NCBI RefSeq assembly: GCF_025200715.1 | Contig: NZ_CP104144.1 | Location: 682,001 to 746,000 of the forward strand | Origin: Rhizobium sullae | GTDB taxonomy: Bacteria > Pseudomonadota > Alphaproteobacteria > Rhizobiales > Rhizobiaceae | Direction: 5' to 3' | Length of the DNA stretch: 64,000 bases | In this document: positions 35,046-43,312 of the stretch, in pieces | Layout of the letters: each line of letters begins with the position of its first letter | Position numbering within the stretch: position 1 is the first letter of the stretch | Notes under the pieces: generated by a model | Told to the model about the DNA's origin: nothing | The model's input: the letters and a program-made list of their open reading frames with translations, nothing else | The model's database searches: none | Program-made: the position numbers and the translations under genes

Positions 35046-36017
35046 ATGGCGATACATGTCTTGGCGGTCCATCGCGACACGGTCGGGACGGAACAGGCGG
35101 CGGGCGGTTCGCTTGCAGCCGCCTATTCCGTGGGGGTTTTCTGCTGGCTGCTGTCGGCCGGCGTCTATATCGCCGCGAAATGGGTCTCTTCGGAGATGCC
35201 GCCCTGGGCGCTTTGCTTCTGGCGCGTGCTGATCGCCTGGGCGATCCTGATGCCGATCGTGTACCAGCATTTCGGCGCCATGGTCGCGCTCGTGCGGGCT
35301 CGCGGCCTCGAGTTGCTCGCCATCGGCGGTATGGGGCTTGCGATATGCCAGGGCCTGATTTTTGTCGGCCTCGAACATGCCGATGCCACTACCGCCGGCA
35401 TCATCATCGCCCTGATCCCGATCATCACCATGATTCTTGCCCGTTTCATTCTGGCTGAGCCGATGGGACGCTGGCAGGTGATCGGATCGATCCTCGCCTT
35501 TCTCGGGATCGTGGTCATTATCGTCAAGGGCAGCCCGGCTGCGCTCTTGCGTCTCGACCTCAATCCCGGAGAGCTGTGGATCGTCGCTGGCGCGTTCTGT
35601 TTCAGCCTCTATACCGTCCTGCTCCGCCGGGCGAAATTCGATGTGAATCGCCTTGCGCTCCTGGTACTCCTCCTCGGTGCGGCGGTCCTGACGGCCCTGC
35701 CCTTCTACCTGTTTGAGCTTCTCTCCGACGAGCGCTCGACGCTGAATGCCAGCGGCCTTATCGCGCTCGGCTATGTCGCGATCCCGGGCGGCGCGGTTAT
35801 GTATTATCTCTTCAATCGCAGCATCGAGGCCCTGGGAGCGGCGCGGGCGGGCGTGCTGCTTTACATCCAGACGATCTTTATCGCCGTGCTCGCCTACCTG
35901 TTCCTCGGCGAACAGTTGCAACGTTATCATCTCGAAGGCGCGGCACTCATAGTCGCCGGCTTGCTTCTCATCATCCTGCTGAAGCCAACGACCAGAGCGG
36001 AGGCGACCAAAGCCTGA
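35046..36017 (+). CDS. EamA-family (DMT superfamily) transporter
   Basis: A 323-residue inner-membrane protein with ten hydrophobic helices arranged as two EamA repeats. Repeat 1 includes AKWVSSEMPPWALCFWRVLI and AGIIIALIPIITMILARFIL with the following AEP. Repeat 2 includes YVAIPGGAVMYYLFNRSIEA and TIFIAVLAYLFLGEQLQ. Members export metabolites or amino acids, and the substrate is unknown. The N-terminal 25 residues are hydrophilic. It stands alone. Confidence 0.9.
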   Translation: MAIHVLAVHRDTVGTEQAAGGSLAAAYSVGVFCWLLSAGVYIAAKWVSSEMPPWALCFWRVLIAWAILMPIVYQHFGAMVALVRARGLELLAIGGMGLAICQGLIFVGLEHADATTAGIIIALIPIITMILARFILAEPMGRWQVIGSILAFLGIVVIIVKGSPAALLRLDLNPGELWIVAGAFCFSLYTVLLRRAKFDVNRLALLVLLLGAAVLTALPFYLFELLSDERSTLNASGLIALGYVAIPGGAVMYYLFNRSIEALGAARAGVLLYIQTIFIAVLAYLFLGEQLQRYHLEGAALIVAGLLLIILLKPTTRAEATKA

Positions 36018-36625
36018 GGACGAACGCAATGGCTTCCTAGTGACCGCTTCTGGCGCATTGCTGCCCACTGGCGCTGTCCGATTCCGGCTAGAAGCAGCAG
36101 GAAGTCAGCACTTCGTGGCGACTGTCCCCCATCCTTCGTACCGCAGGTTGAAACGCTTTTCGATTTTCAGCGCGGTCAAAGTCAGGCTGTCAATTGAAGA
36201 AGATCGGGCGTCCGATTGCAGCGATAGGTCGATAGCAACTTTGCCGTCTGGCATTCGGACGGACTGGATTACGATGAAGCCAAGTTCAGCAGCCGCTTCG
36301 GAGAGTTCTGATATCGCTGATTAGAGCCAACGAAGCGGAGGTCGATTGGCCGAACCACGGAAGAGCAATCCCCATTCCTTTGCAAGCTGGGAGTACATCA
36401 GCATCCGCCGCTCGTTCCGCTCTAAGCCGAACCTCATCCACCCCGGGGGGGGTCCAGAATGGTCGTCATAACGATACCGAACAAAATTCCTTGAAGCATT
36501 TCTTTCAGTAGATTTTTTCAGACGTGGATGCAACTTGCATGAAGCTCCGATGTCCGGTGGCGCGATCCGGAAAAAATTGTTCGTCCTTTGTCGGCGCCCA
36601 AGCGGGTACTTGCCCACAAACTGGC
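36018..36625. other. Non-coding or decayed stretch
   Basis: No frame here has a convincing start, ribosome-binding site or recognisable protein. Near its start is TGACCGC-N3-TGGCGCA (36041-36057), a motif also present at 34855-34871. An 8-G run (36445-36452) follows four C residues. Confidence 0.5.
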
Positions 36626-37291
36626 TCACCTTCGCTCTGGGGCGGTTTGCCCTAGCCGTGGCTCTGCCCCAGCCAGAAGCCGCTGAATATTGGCGCGACG
36701 ACGCACGATCACGTACAGGCCACCTGCGACCACTAGCAACCGATAGGGCATTGGGTGCTCGAAGCTGAAGACGAGTACGATCGCTGTGGAGGCAGCGAGT
36801 ATCGAGCTAAGGGACACGATGCGAAAGATGGCCAGCACGACATCCCAAACCGCCACTGCGCCTAATCCTACCGGCAGCGATATCGCCAGCAAAACGCCGA
36901 GGCCTGTGGCTGCAGATCTCCCACCTGTGAACTTCAGCCAGACCGAACGACCGTGCCCTAGCAACACCGCCAATCCCGATAGGCAAACCGTCGATGGCAC
37001 CAAGGTCCGGATATCTGTGGGCGACGCGATGGACGGTTGTGTAGATAACAAAGGGTAATACCAGCGAGCAAAGACTATCGCGGCCGCGCCTTTCAACACA
37101 TCGACAAGAAGCACGAACAGCGCAGGCCATTTGCCGAGGGTACGCAGCACGTTCGTCGCTCCGGTGGATTTGGAGCCGTGCTCTCGGATATCGATACCTC
37201 GAAGCAGTTTTCCTGCGAGGTAACCAGTCGGCGCAGAACCGAGAAGATAAGCAATCAGCAATCCAAAGGTACTTCCTATCCAAAACACCAT
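36626..37291 (-). CDS. plsY: Glycerol-3-phosphate acyltransferase PlsY
   Basis: About 221 residues, a polytopic membrane acyltransferase that moves acyl groups from acyl-phosphate to glycerol 3-phosphate in phospholipid synthesis. The three PlsY motifs are present: LLGSAPTGYLAGKLL, GSKSTGATNVLRTLGKWPAL and GHGRSVWLKFTGGRSAATGLG. The start is ATG 37291 (GAGGA 12 nt upstream) or TTG 37300. A housekeeping plsY is expected on the chromosome, so this is probably a second copy. No lipid genes adjoin it. Confidence 0.88.
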   Translation of the reverse strand: MVFWIGSTFGLLIAYLLGSAPTGYLAGKLLRGIDIREHGSKSTGATNVLRTLGKWPALFVLLVDVLKGAAAIVFARWYYPLLSTQPSIASPTDIRTLVPSTVCLSGLAVLLGHGRSVWLKFTGGRSAATGLGVLLAISLPVGLGAVAVWDVVLAIFRIVSLSSILAASTAIVLVFSFEHPMPYRLLVVAGGLYVIVRRRANIQRLLAGAEPRLGQTAPERR

Positions 37292-37300
37292 CGAACCCAA

Positions 37301-37922
37301 CTTTCCTCGAAGGTTATCGTCGTCTTTTCGTTCCAGCCAGACGCACTTGGCTGTGGGGCAAAGTCAAGCATCGATGCCCCTCCATGGCGGCGATAAGCGC
37401 ACCGAGTTCGTTACCGATTGGCAGCTTGCCGAGGCCTGGGAAATCCATGAGCAACACAAAAATATAAAGGCCACCAGAGCAGGGGGCAGCATTGGTGCGC
37501 GAATCGGACTGCGCAGCGACAATCTGGATGAGACTCTTATGTCGCAAAAGCATCAATATAACGAACGACGCGAGCTGCCGGTTGGACTGTCCTTCCATGT
37601 CAGGACGAACACACGAAGCCAATTGTCATAAGCGAATTTCCGCAGGGTCAGCTCGTCAAACCCACCTTTGCGCATAGCCTCGAAGAGATGTGGCAAGCCG
37701 CTCGCATCCTTGACCTGATGGGGAACGACGGCACCGTCAAAATCCCAAGGGCGACCTTGTCTTCTCCTAAGCGATTGATGAGATAATCGATGTGCCGGAT
37801 TACGACGTCGAACGAGGTATCGTCATCTAGGTGGCCATCGGCGCGAATGTCATTGACGGCGAGGTTGAAGCCGATCACGAACCTCTTCAGCGGGCGGCAA
37901 TGCGTGTGAGGCTGCACCTTTC
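37301..37922. other. Stretch without a supported gene
   Basis: Frames exist on both strands (for example about 37314-37622 minus and 37347-37631 plus), but none has a ribosome-binding site, family resemblance or convincing composition. The frame of the next gene is open from 37869. Confidence 0.45.
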
Positions 37923-38477
37923 GTGGTCTCTTTTCCGAAAGGGCAAACGCCTCGGATCGACGGTCCGCTCGATAGTTGCCTTCCAGTGACTGTCAAACCA
38001 TCGGATGGCAAACTCACTCTCTCCACCCCGGCAACGCCGAACGAGCCGGGGCGAAAGTGGGAGTGGACCGCCAGTGCCGGTTTCAAGGAACTCCAAGGCG
38101 AGGCCTTCGTCACTGATACTTCCAAGGGCTGGGACCAGCTCAGGGAGCGCTCGGTGGCGCATCCGGGAGGGTTGCTGGATTATGCGGAGGTGGCCGCAGA
38201 GATTAACCGTCTCGCCGGAGCCGACAAAGCGCTGATCAATGATATCCTCCTTGGTGTGGGGTCTGGTGAGTTCAAGGGTGACCTTTTCGTCGGCACAGCT
38301 TGTTCGCGGCATATGTGCTCGGATCAAGAGGCCGTAGTTGTCGCCGACCTTGCTTCGAGGACCGTCTACCTCGCTTGGAAGCCGTCTGGTCAGAAGATCA
38401 AGGTGAACCCGGCTGTGAAGATATGGCCTGAAAAGGCGAAGGTGGAACTTCGCCAGTGGGCAGCGAAATGGAAATAA
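37923..38477 (+). CDS. Hypothetical protein, possibly a truncated secreted protein
   Basis: A 184-residue frame from a GTG start; the frame is open back to 37869 (with ACEAAPF just ahead). It may therefore be a longer protein that has lost its signal peptide. It has an even, conserved-looking composition and a C-terminal block VGTACSRHMCSDQEAVVVAD followed by LASRTVYLAW. The CxxHxC arrangement recalls Ivy-type lysozyme inhibitors, but the resemblance is weak. No operon partner. Confidence 0.5.
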   Translation: MVSFPKGQTPRIDGPLDSCLPVTVKPSDGKLTLSTPATPNEPGRKWEWTASAGFKELQGEAFVTDTSKGWDQLRERSVAHPGGLLDYAEVAAEINRLAGADKALINDILLGVGSGEFKGDLFVGTACSRHMCSDQEAVVVADLASRTVYLAWKPSGQKIKVNPAVKIWPEKAKVELRQWAAKWK

Positions 38478-38503
38478 TGCGACAATTCCACCGACCGAGC
38501 TGC

Positions 38504-38534
38504 CTGCGGTTCCACGGAGTCTCCGTGGCCGCAG
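38504..38534. terminator. Terminator-like hairpin between convergent genes
   Basis: The two-part stem is CTGCGG / CCGCAG outside and CCACGGAG / CTCCGTGG inside, with a TT bulge and a minimal loop. It lies 27 nt after the hypothetical gene and 31 nt after the convergent L,D-transpeptidase gene. No T-tract follows, so function as a terminator is uncertain. Confidence 0.45.
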
Positions 38535-38564
38535 CAGCAGTCGCCTAGCAATCAGATTCCTCTG

Positions 38565-39173
38565 TCATCGCTGAACGATGACCCGCGTTCCCGGCTGGAC
38601 CATCTCGTAAAGCTCCTCGACGTCCTCGCGGTACATCCGAAAGCAACCGCTTGACGCGTTGGTGCCTATGGAGGAGGGGTCGTTTGTCCCGTGTATGCGT
38701 AGTAGCCCGTCGGCAAGGTAGATCGCCCGGGTTCCAAGCGGGTTGGCGGGGCCAGACTTCACGACGGCCGGAAGCCTTGGGTTCTTCTGCCGCATACTCG
38801 CCGTCGGACGCCATTCGGGATGCTCTCGCTTCGACACCACCCGAGTTGATCCGTACCATTGCTTGCCTTCGCGGCCGACGGCGATGGGGTAAGCATACTG
38901 CTCGCCCCAAGGTGTCGTGTAAATAAGCGTATGCTCATGTGTCGCGATTACGATGGTTCCCCTCGCGCTTCGTGTCGACGGTCTGCGCTCACGCAAGGGT
39001 TCCTGATAGCGAGGCATTGGCTCGTAATCGAGCGGTGGCGGATAAGGACTGTACGGGTCTTCATAGCCGTAGTCCCCGTATTCGTCATATCCATCGTATG
39101 GTCCATAAACTTGGGCTTGGGCTTGAAACACCGTTAGCAAAATGGCCACAGCAAGAAGAGCCAGCAATCTCAT
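38565..39173 (-). CDS. L,D-transpeptidase (YkuD domain)
   Basis: A 202-residue exported enzyme. The signal peptide is MRLLALLAVAILLTVFQAQA. A Tyr/Pro/Asp-rich linker follows (QVYGPYDGYDEYGDYGYEDP, residues 21-40), then a YkuD domain. The catalytic motif is intact: RIHGTNDPSSIG (His161) and ASSGCFRM (Cys177). Such enzymes form 3-3 peptidoglycan cross-links or attach lipoproteins to the wall in the periplasm. The Tyr-rich spacer is unusually repetitive. It appears to be a single gene. Confidence 0.92.
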   Translation of the reverse strand: MRLLALLAVAILLTVFQAQAQVYGPYDGYDEYGDYGYEDPYSPYPPPLDYEPMPRYQEPLRERRPSTRSARGTIVIATHEHTLIYTTPWGEQYAYPIAVGREGKQWYGSTRVVSKREHPEWRPTASMRQKNPRLPAVVKSGPANPLGTRAIYLADGLLRIHGTNDPSSIGTNASSGCFRMYREDVEELYEMVQPGTRVIVQR

Positions 39174-39407
39174 TTTTCGCCGTCCGCTTGTTAAACAAGA
39201 ATGATTGGGCCGAACTCTATGGCGGCACTATGACCGCTGGGTCTCAAGGACGTCGAGCGATGTTGTCGCCCGTAATCCGACCGCCTCCCTCACTTCACTG
39301 TTGCCGAAATCGCAATCTGGCATCTGTCAATGCCATCATGACGGTTATCGGCTGCCGCGACCGTTCACTGGGATATTCATGTGACATACATCTCTTCAAC
39401 CAACCAC

Positions 39408-39605
39408 TCACGAAGATATCTCCACATAAAGCGCTTCAATCATCTGGCAGTAATATTCCGGATTTTCAGCAGGGGAAGAATGAGCCTCCCGCCGAAGCTC
39501 CCAACTCGCATGAAAGTCCTCAAGATTCCCCGTGTTGCCGATAGTGCGTCGACACATGAGCGACTGAGACAAGAGCAGAAACGCGAACTCGTACCAGGAT
39601 TGCAT
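39408..39605 (-). CDS. Doubtful small hypothetical protein, 65 aa
   Basis: A 65-residue frame with ATG 39605 preceded by GAGAGAG. Its composition is protein-like (YEFAFLLLSQSLMCRRTIGN, LEDFHASWELRREAHSSPAE, YYCQMIEALYVEISS). No family is recognised. It may be a small soluble protein or a remnant. Confidence 0.35.
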   Translation of the reverse strand: MQSWYEFAFLLLSQSLMCRRTIGNTGNLEDFHASWELRREAHSSPAENPEYYCQMIEALYVEISS

Positions 39606-39910
39606 CTCTCTCGTTGAAAGAGTTTTGGCAAAAAATCCTTGTTCGGTGTGACCATCACCAGACCTTCGGCGTGTAACCGAGGCCGACCCTTGCTGGACGC
39701 GCTTAAAGCGGTACCACTAGCTGGGAGGATCTAAAATGATCCGCAGCTGGAAATGCGGCTTCATGCTTCGTTTTCGGGGCCAAACAGCCCGACTGGACGA
39801 AGCTAATGGAACATTGGCGCCAACCAACGTCCCTCGCGGAAGATTGTGAAGTGTGTCGCTAACAATTGTCTTGGCATCTTGACGGGTCGCAGTCTTTGAG
39901 AAATGCTAAG

Positions 39911-39921
39911 ATGTCAGACCA
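39911..39921 (+). promoter_or_regulatory. Candidate FadR-type GntR operator
   Basis: ATGTCAGACCA matches the TNGTNNNACNA consensus of FadR-subfamily GntR regulators except for the first base. It lies 35 nt before the regulator's own ATG, which would suit autoregulation of the downstream operon. Confidence 0.4.
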
Positions 39922-39955
39922 ATTTTACGTCTGCTTGGGAAGACAACGGGGAACC

Positions 39956-40678
39956 ATGAAGGCAAATGTCAGCGATAATCCCTTGATCCGGCCGCTTCCG
40001 GTAATGGATCGCGCCCGTCAGGTCACCGAAGCGTTGGCTCACTACGTCGATGCCGCAAAGCTTAAGACAGGTGACAGGCTGCCTGCCGAACGCGAACTCA
40101 TGGCAGCCCTTGCCGTCGGCCGTTCGACCATTCGCGAGGCGATCCGGCACTTTCAGGCACTTGGAGTCATCGAGACGCGCAAGGGAAGCGGCACCTATCT
40201 GCTGAAGCCGGTTTCCAAGGCGACCATCCACATGCCGCTGTCGCTCGACACTGCGCATCTTCGCGACGTGCTTTTGCAGACGCTGGAGGTTCGCCGCGGC
40301 ATCGAATGCGAGGCGGGCATGGTGGCCGCGCGGCGCAGAACAGCCAGAGATCTCGTGATCATCGAGGAGAAGCTCGGTGAGATGGAACGAGTGCACCATG
40401 CGAAGGGCACATCCGGTCCCGAAGACCTCGCCTTTCACATGGCGGTTTACGACGCAACTCACAATCCGCTGTTCGGTCAGCTTCTTGAACAGATGCGTGA
40501 GGCCTTCGAGCGCTTCTGGACCCACCCGTTCGACCGAGAAGACTTCGCGCGCCGGTCCTTTCCGTTCCACCGCACGCTTTTCAACGCGATCGGCGCTCAG
40601 GACGCGGAGGCTGCTCGCGAAGAAACATTGAAAATTCTCGAGGTCGTCGAGGAAGACATCAAGGAAATGTCCAAATGA
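39956..40678 (+). CDS. GntR-family transcriptional regulator (FadR/FCD subfamily)
   Basis: 240 residues. The N-terminal winged helix has the GntR signature (TGDRLPAERELMAALAVGRS and IREAIRHFQALGVIETRKGS). The C-terminal FCD all-helical domain has LEVRRGIECEAGMVAARR, FHMAVYDATHNPLF and FHRTLFNAIGAQDAEAAREE, whose His and Asp residues bind metal in this subfamily. The effector is usually a small organic acid. ATG 39956 has GGGGA close upstream; the frame is open 90 nt further. It overlaps the PLP-enzyme gene by 4 nt, so it is the first gene of that operon. Confidence 0.9.
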   Translation: MKANVSDNPLIRPLPVMDRARQVTEALAHYVDAAKLKTGDRLPAERELMAALAVGRSTIREAIRHFQALGVIETRKGSGTYLLKPVSKATIHMPLSLDTAHLRDVLLQTLEVRRGIECEAGMVAARRRTARDLVIIEEKLGEMERVHHAKGTSGPEDLAFHMAVYDATHNPLFGQLLEQMREAFERFWTHPFDREDFARRSFPFHRTLFNAIGAQDAEAAREETLKILEVVEEDIKEMSK

Positions 40679-41841
40679 GCAGCGGCTTGCAACCGTTCGA
40701 TCTTGCTTCGCTGATCACCGCGCACGATGAGGGCAACTTTGCCGACGCGGTCGTTCCGCCGATTTTTCAGACATCGCTTTTCACCTTTACCGATTACGAC
40801 GACATGATCGCCTCCTATCGCGGCGAGAAGGTGCGACCGATCTATACGCGCGGGCTCAACCCGACGGTGCGTATGTTCGAGGAAATGCTGGCAAAGCTCG
40901 AAGGCGCGGAAGACGCGGTCGGCTTTGCAAGCGGCATGTCGGCGATCTCGTCTGCAGTTTTAAGCTTCGTCGAGCCTGGCGACCGGATCGTGGCAGTCAA
41001 GCATGTCTATCCCGATGCTTTCCGTCTATTCGGCACGATCCTGAAGCGCATGAAGGTTGAAGTGACCTATGTCGATGGACGCGACGAGGAGGCAATCGCC
41101 AAGGCGCTGCCCGGCGCCAAGGTTTTTTACATGGAAAGCCCGACGAGCTGGATTATGGAAGCCCATGACGTCGGCGCGCTTGCGGCACTTGCCAGGGGGC
41201 AGGGCGTCGTCACGATGATAGACAATAGCTGGGCTAGCCCTTTCTTCCAGCAGCCGCTGACCTTGGGTGTCGATCTCGTCATTCACTCGGCCTCGAAATA
41301 TCTCGGCGGCCACAGCGATGTCGTCGCCGGCGTCGTTGCAGGCTCCAAGGAAATGATCGCGCACATCAAGGCCGAGGCCTATCCTTATCTCGGCGGCAAG
41401 CTTTCGCCCTTCGATGCCTGGCTCCTGATCCGCGGTCTCCGTACCCTGCCGCTTCGCATGAAGGCCCACGAGGCTGCGGCGATGACGATCGCCCAGCGCC
41501 TGCAGGCGCTCGATGTGGTCGAGCAGGTCTGCCATCCCGGCCTTACCAACCGCCTGCCTGTAGGCCTCAACGGCACGTCGGGCCTCTTTTCGTTCATATT
41601 CCGCGATGGCGTCGATATCCGCGCCTTCGCCGATCACCTCAAGCTCTTCAAACTGGGAGTGAGCTGGGGTGGACATGAAAGCCTGATCGTACCAGGCGAG
41701 GTCGTGCTTCAGCAGAAAGCGCAGCCGAATTCCGCGCATGCCTTTGGCATTCATCCGCGGTCCGTACGCCTCCATGTCGGCCTCGAAGGAACCGAGGCGC
41801 TGTGGAGAGATATCGAAGCGGCGATTGCTGCCGCTTCATAA
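40675..41841 (+). CDS. Cys/Met-metabolism PLP-dependent enzyme (cystathionine beta-lyase/gamma-synthase family)
   Basis: A 388-residue trans-sulfuration enzyme. The PLP phosphate-binding Tyr and Arg are in IYTRGLNPT (residues 56-64), the cofactor-stacking region is GFASGMSAISSAVL, and the Schiff-base lysine is Lys208 in VIHSASKYLGGHSDVVAG. Family members cleave or form C-S bonds in cystathionine, homocysteine or related thioethers; the sequence does not decide between lyase and synthase. It lies between a GntR regulator (4-nt overlap) and a sugar-type ABC importer (39 nt downstream), an unusual setting that points to catabolism of an imported sulfur compound. Confidence 0.9.
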   Translation: MSSGLQPFDLASLITAHDEGNFADAVVPPIFQTSLFTFTDYDDMIASYRGEKVRPIYTRGLNPTVRMFEEMLAKLEGAEDAVGFASGMSAISSAVLSFVEPGDRIVAVKHVYPDAFRLFGTILKRMKVEVTYVDGRDEEAIAKALPGAKVFYMESPTSWIMEAHDVGALAALARGQGVVTMIDNSWASPFFQQPLTLGVDLVIHSASKYLGGHSDVVAGVVAGSKEMIAHIKAEAYPYLGGKLSPFDAWLLIRGLRTLPLRMKAHEAAAMTIAQRLQALDVVEQVCHPGLTNRLPVGLNGTSGLFSFIFRDGVDIRAFADHLKLFKLGVSWGGHESLIVPGEVVLQQKAQPNSAHAFGIHPRSVRLHVGLEGTEALWRDIEAAIAAAS

Positions 41842-41880
41842 TCTTCAACCTGAGAGAACACCAAAAAGGGGGAACTGAGC

Positions 41881-43140
41881 ATGAAAAGACTGATAACCGC
41901 AACGCTCTTCGCCACGATGATGGCAGGCACGGCCCTTGCCGATACGACGCTGAAGCTCGTCGAAGTCATCACCAGTCCGGAGCGCACCGAGACGCTGAAA
42001 TCGATCGTCGGCAAGTTCGAAGCCGAAAACCCGGGCACCAAGGTCGAGATCATCTCGCTGCCCTGGAACGAAGCCTTCCAGAAGTTCGCGACCATGGTAT
42101 CGGCGGGCGATACGCCCGATGTGATGGAAATGCCCGACACCTGGCTTTCGCTTTATGGCAACAATGGCATGCTCGAAAGCCTTGAGCCCTATCTCGAAAA
42201 GTGGGAGCACACCAAGGAACTGACGCCGCGCGCGCTCGAACTCGGCCGCGATGTCAAGGACACGGCCTATATGCTGCCGTACGGCTTCTACCTGCGCGCC
42301 ATGTTCTACAACAAGAAGCTGCTGCAGGATGCAGGTGTCGCCGAACCGCCGAAGACGATGGACGAATTCACCAAGGCCTCCGAAGCGGTCTCCAAGATCT
42401 CCGGCAAATACGGCTACTGCATGCGCGGCGGCCCGGGCGGCCTCAACGGCTGGATGATCTTCGCCGCCTCCATGGCAGGCGACAACAAGTATTTCAACGA
42501 AGACGGCACCTCGACCATGAACAGCCCCGGCTGGGCAAAAGGCATCGAGTGGATGGTCGACCTCTACAAGAAGGGCTATGCGCCGAAGGACAGCGTGAAC
42601 TGGGGCTTCAACGAGGTCGTTGCCGGCTTTTACTCCGGCACCTGCGCTTTCCTCGACCAGGATCCGGATGCCTTGATCGCGATTGCCGAGCGCATGAAGA
42701 AGGAGGACTTCGGCGTCATCCCGCTGCCGAAAGGCCCGGACGGCAAATCGTTCCCGACGATCGGCTATGCGGGCTGGTCGATGTTCACGACGAGCCAGAA
42801 CAAGGATCTTTCCTGGAAGCTGATTGCAACGCTCGAAGGTCCGGAAGGCAACATTGAGTGGAACAAGAAGATCGGCGCCCTGCCGGCCTACACGGCCGCC
42901 GAGAAGGATCCCTTCTATGCGGGCGACCAGTTCAAGGGCTGGTTCGAAGAACTGGCCGACCCAAACACGGTTCCGACCGTCATGCCGACCTATCTCGAAG
43001 AATTCGCCTTCTTCAAGGATTCGCTGGCGATCAAGACCTCGCAGCAGGCACTTCTCGGCGACATCACACCGAAGGAACTGGCCGATCAGTGGGCCGATTA
43101 CCTGACCAAGGCACAGCAGAAGTTCCTGGCCAAGAAGTAA
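41881..43140 (+). CDS. CUT1-type ABC transporter substrate-binding protein
   Basis: A 419-residue family 1 solute-binding protein. The signal peptide MKRLITATLFATMMAGTALA is followed by mature DTTLKLVEVI. Typical segments include GTKVEIISLPWNEAFQKF, DTPDVMEMPDTWLSLYGNNG, YGFYLRAMFYNKKLL and FPTIGYAGWSMFTTSQNKDL. The overall fold class binds sugars or sugar-like ligands, and the actual ligand is unknown. It follows the PLP-enzyme gene by 39 nt and is separated from the first permease gene by a repeat element. Confidence 0.92.
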   Translation: MKRLITATLFATMMAGTALADTTLKLVEVITSPERTETLKSIVGKFEAENPGTKVEIISLPWNEAFQKFATMVSAGDTPDVMEMPDTWLSLYGNNGMLESLEPYLEKWEHTKELTPRALELGRDVKDTAYMLPYGFYLRAMFYNKKLLQDAGVAEPPKTMDEFTKASEAVSKISGKYGYCMRGGPGGLNGWMIFAASMAGDNKYFNEDGTSTMNSPGWAKGIEWMVDLYKKGYAPKDSVNWGFNEVVAGFYSGTCAFLDQDPDALIAIAERMKKEDFGVIPLPKGPDGKSFPTIGYAGWSMFTTSQNKDLSWKLIATLEGPEGNIEWNKKIGALPAYTAAEKDPFYAGDQFKGWFEELADPNTVPTVMPTYLEEFAFFKDSLAIKTSQQALLGDITPKELADQWADYLTKAQQKFLAKK

Positions 43141-43161
43141 AACGGCTGGCTTTGAGGCTGG

Positions 43162-43265
43162 AGCCTCTCATCCCACCCTTCGGGCCACCTTCTCTACAGT
43201 GGGGAGAAGGGACCCGAGAGGTCGCGCCATCGGAGAGAGGGTGCCGGCAGGCGGATGAGGGGGCT
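43162..43265. repeat. RIME1-like palindromic intergenic element
   Basis: About 104 bp whose outer arms are inverted: AGCCTCTCATCC at the left against GGATGAGGGGGCT at the right, continuing as ACCTTCTC / GAGAGAGGGT. An internal hairpin is CCTTCTC / GGAGAAGG. The length and the CCTCATCC...CCTTCTC layout match the rhizobial RIME1 repeat family as I remember it. It sits between the binding-protein and permease genes, where its structure could act on mRNA stability. Confidence 0.65.
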
Positions 43266-43312
43266 GGCCGCCGGACAAGACTTTCGCGTAACATGATGAG
43301 AGCCGCAACCCG

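Larger units (their letters stand above)
39174..39955. other. Long gap with one weak frame
   Basis: Apart from the doubtful 65-residue minus-strand frame at 39408-39605 and the operator-like site at 39911, I see no gene, RNA or strong repeat here. Confidence 0.45.

Noticed and set aside
34941..36068. 375-codon minus-strand frame opposite the EamA gene
   Set aside because: The translation is dominated by Asp, Arg, Glu and Gln with no fold signature, while the plus strand encodes clear membrane helices.
36441..36452. C4G8 homopolymer as a possible phase-variation tract
   Set aside because: No supported gene contains it or starts close to it, so there is nothing for slippage to switch.
43162..43265. 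Considered as a terminator of the binding-protein gene
   Set aside because: The structure is long and mosaic with no T-tract, and the permease genes downstream lack another obvious promoter; a RIME-type repeat explains it better.
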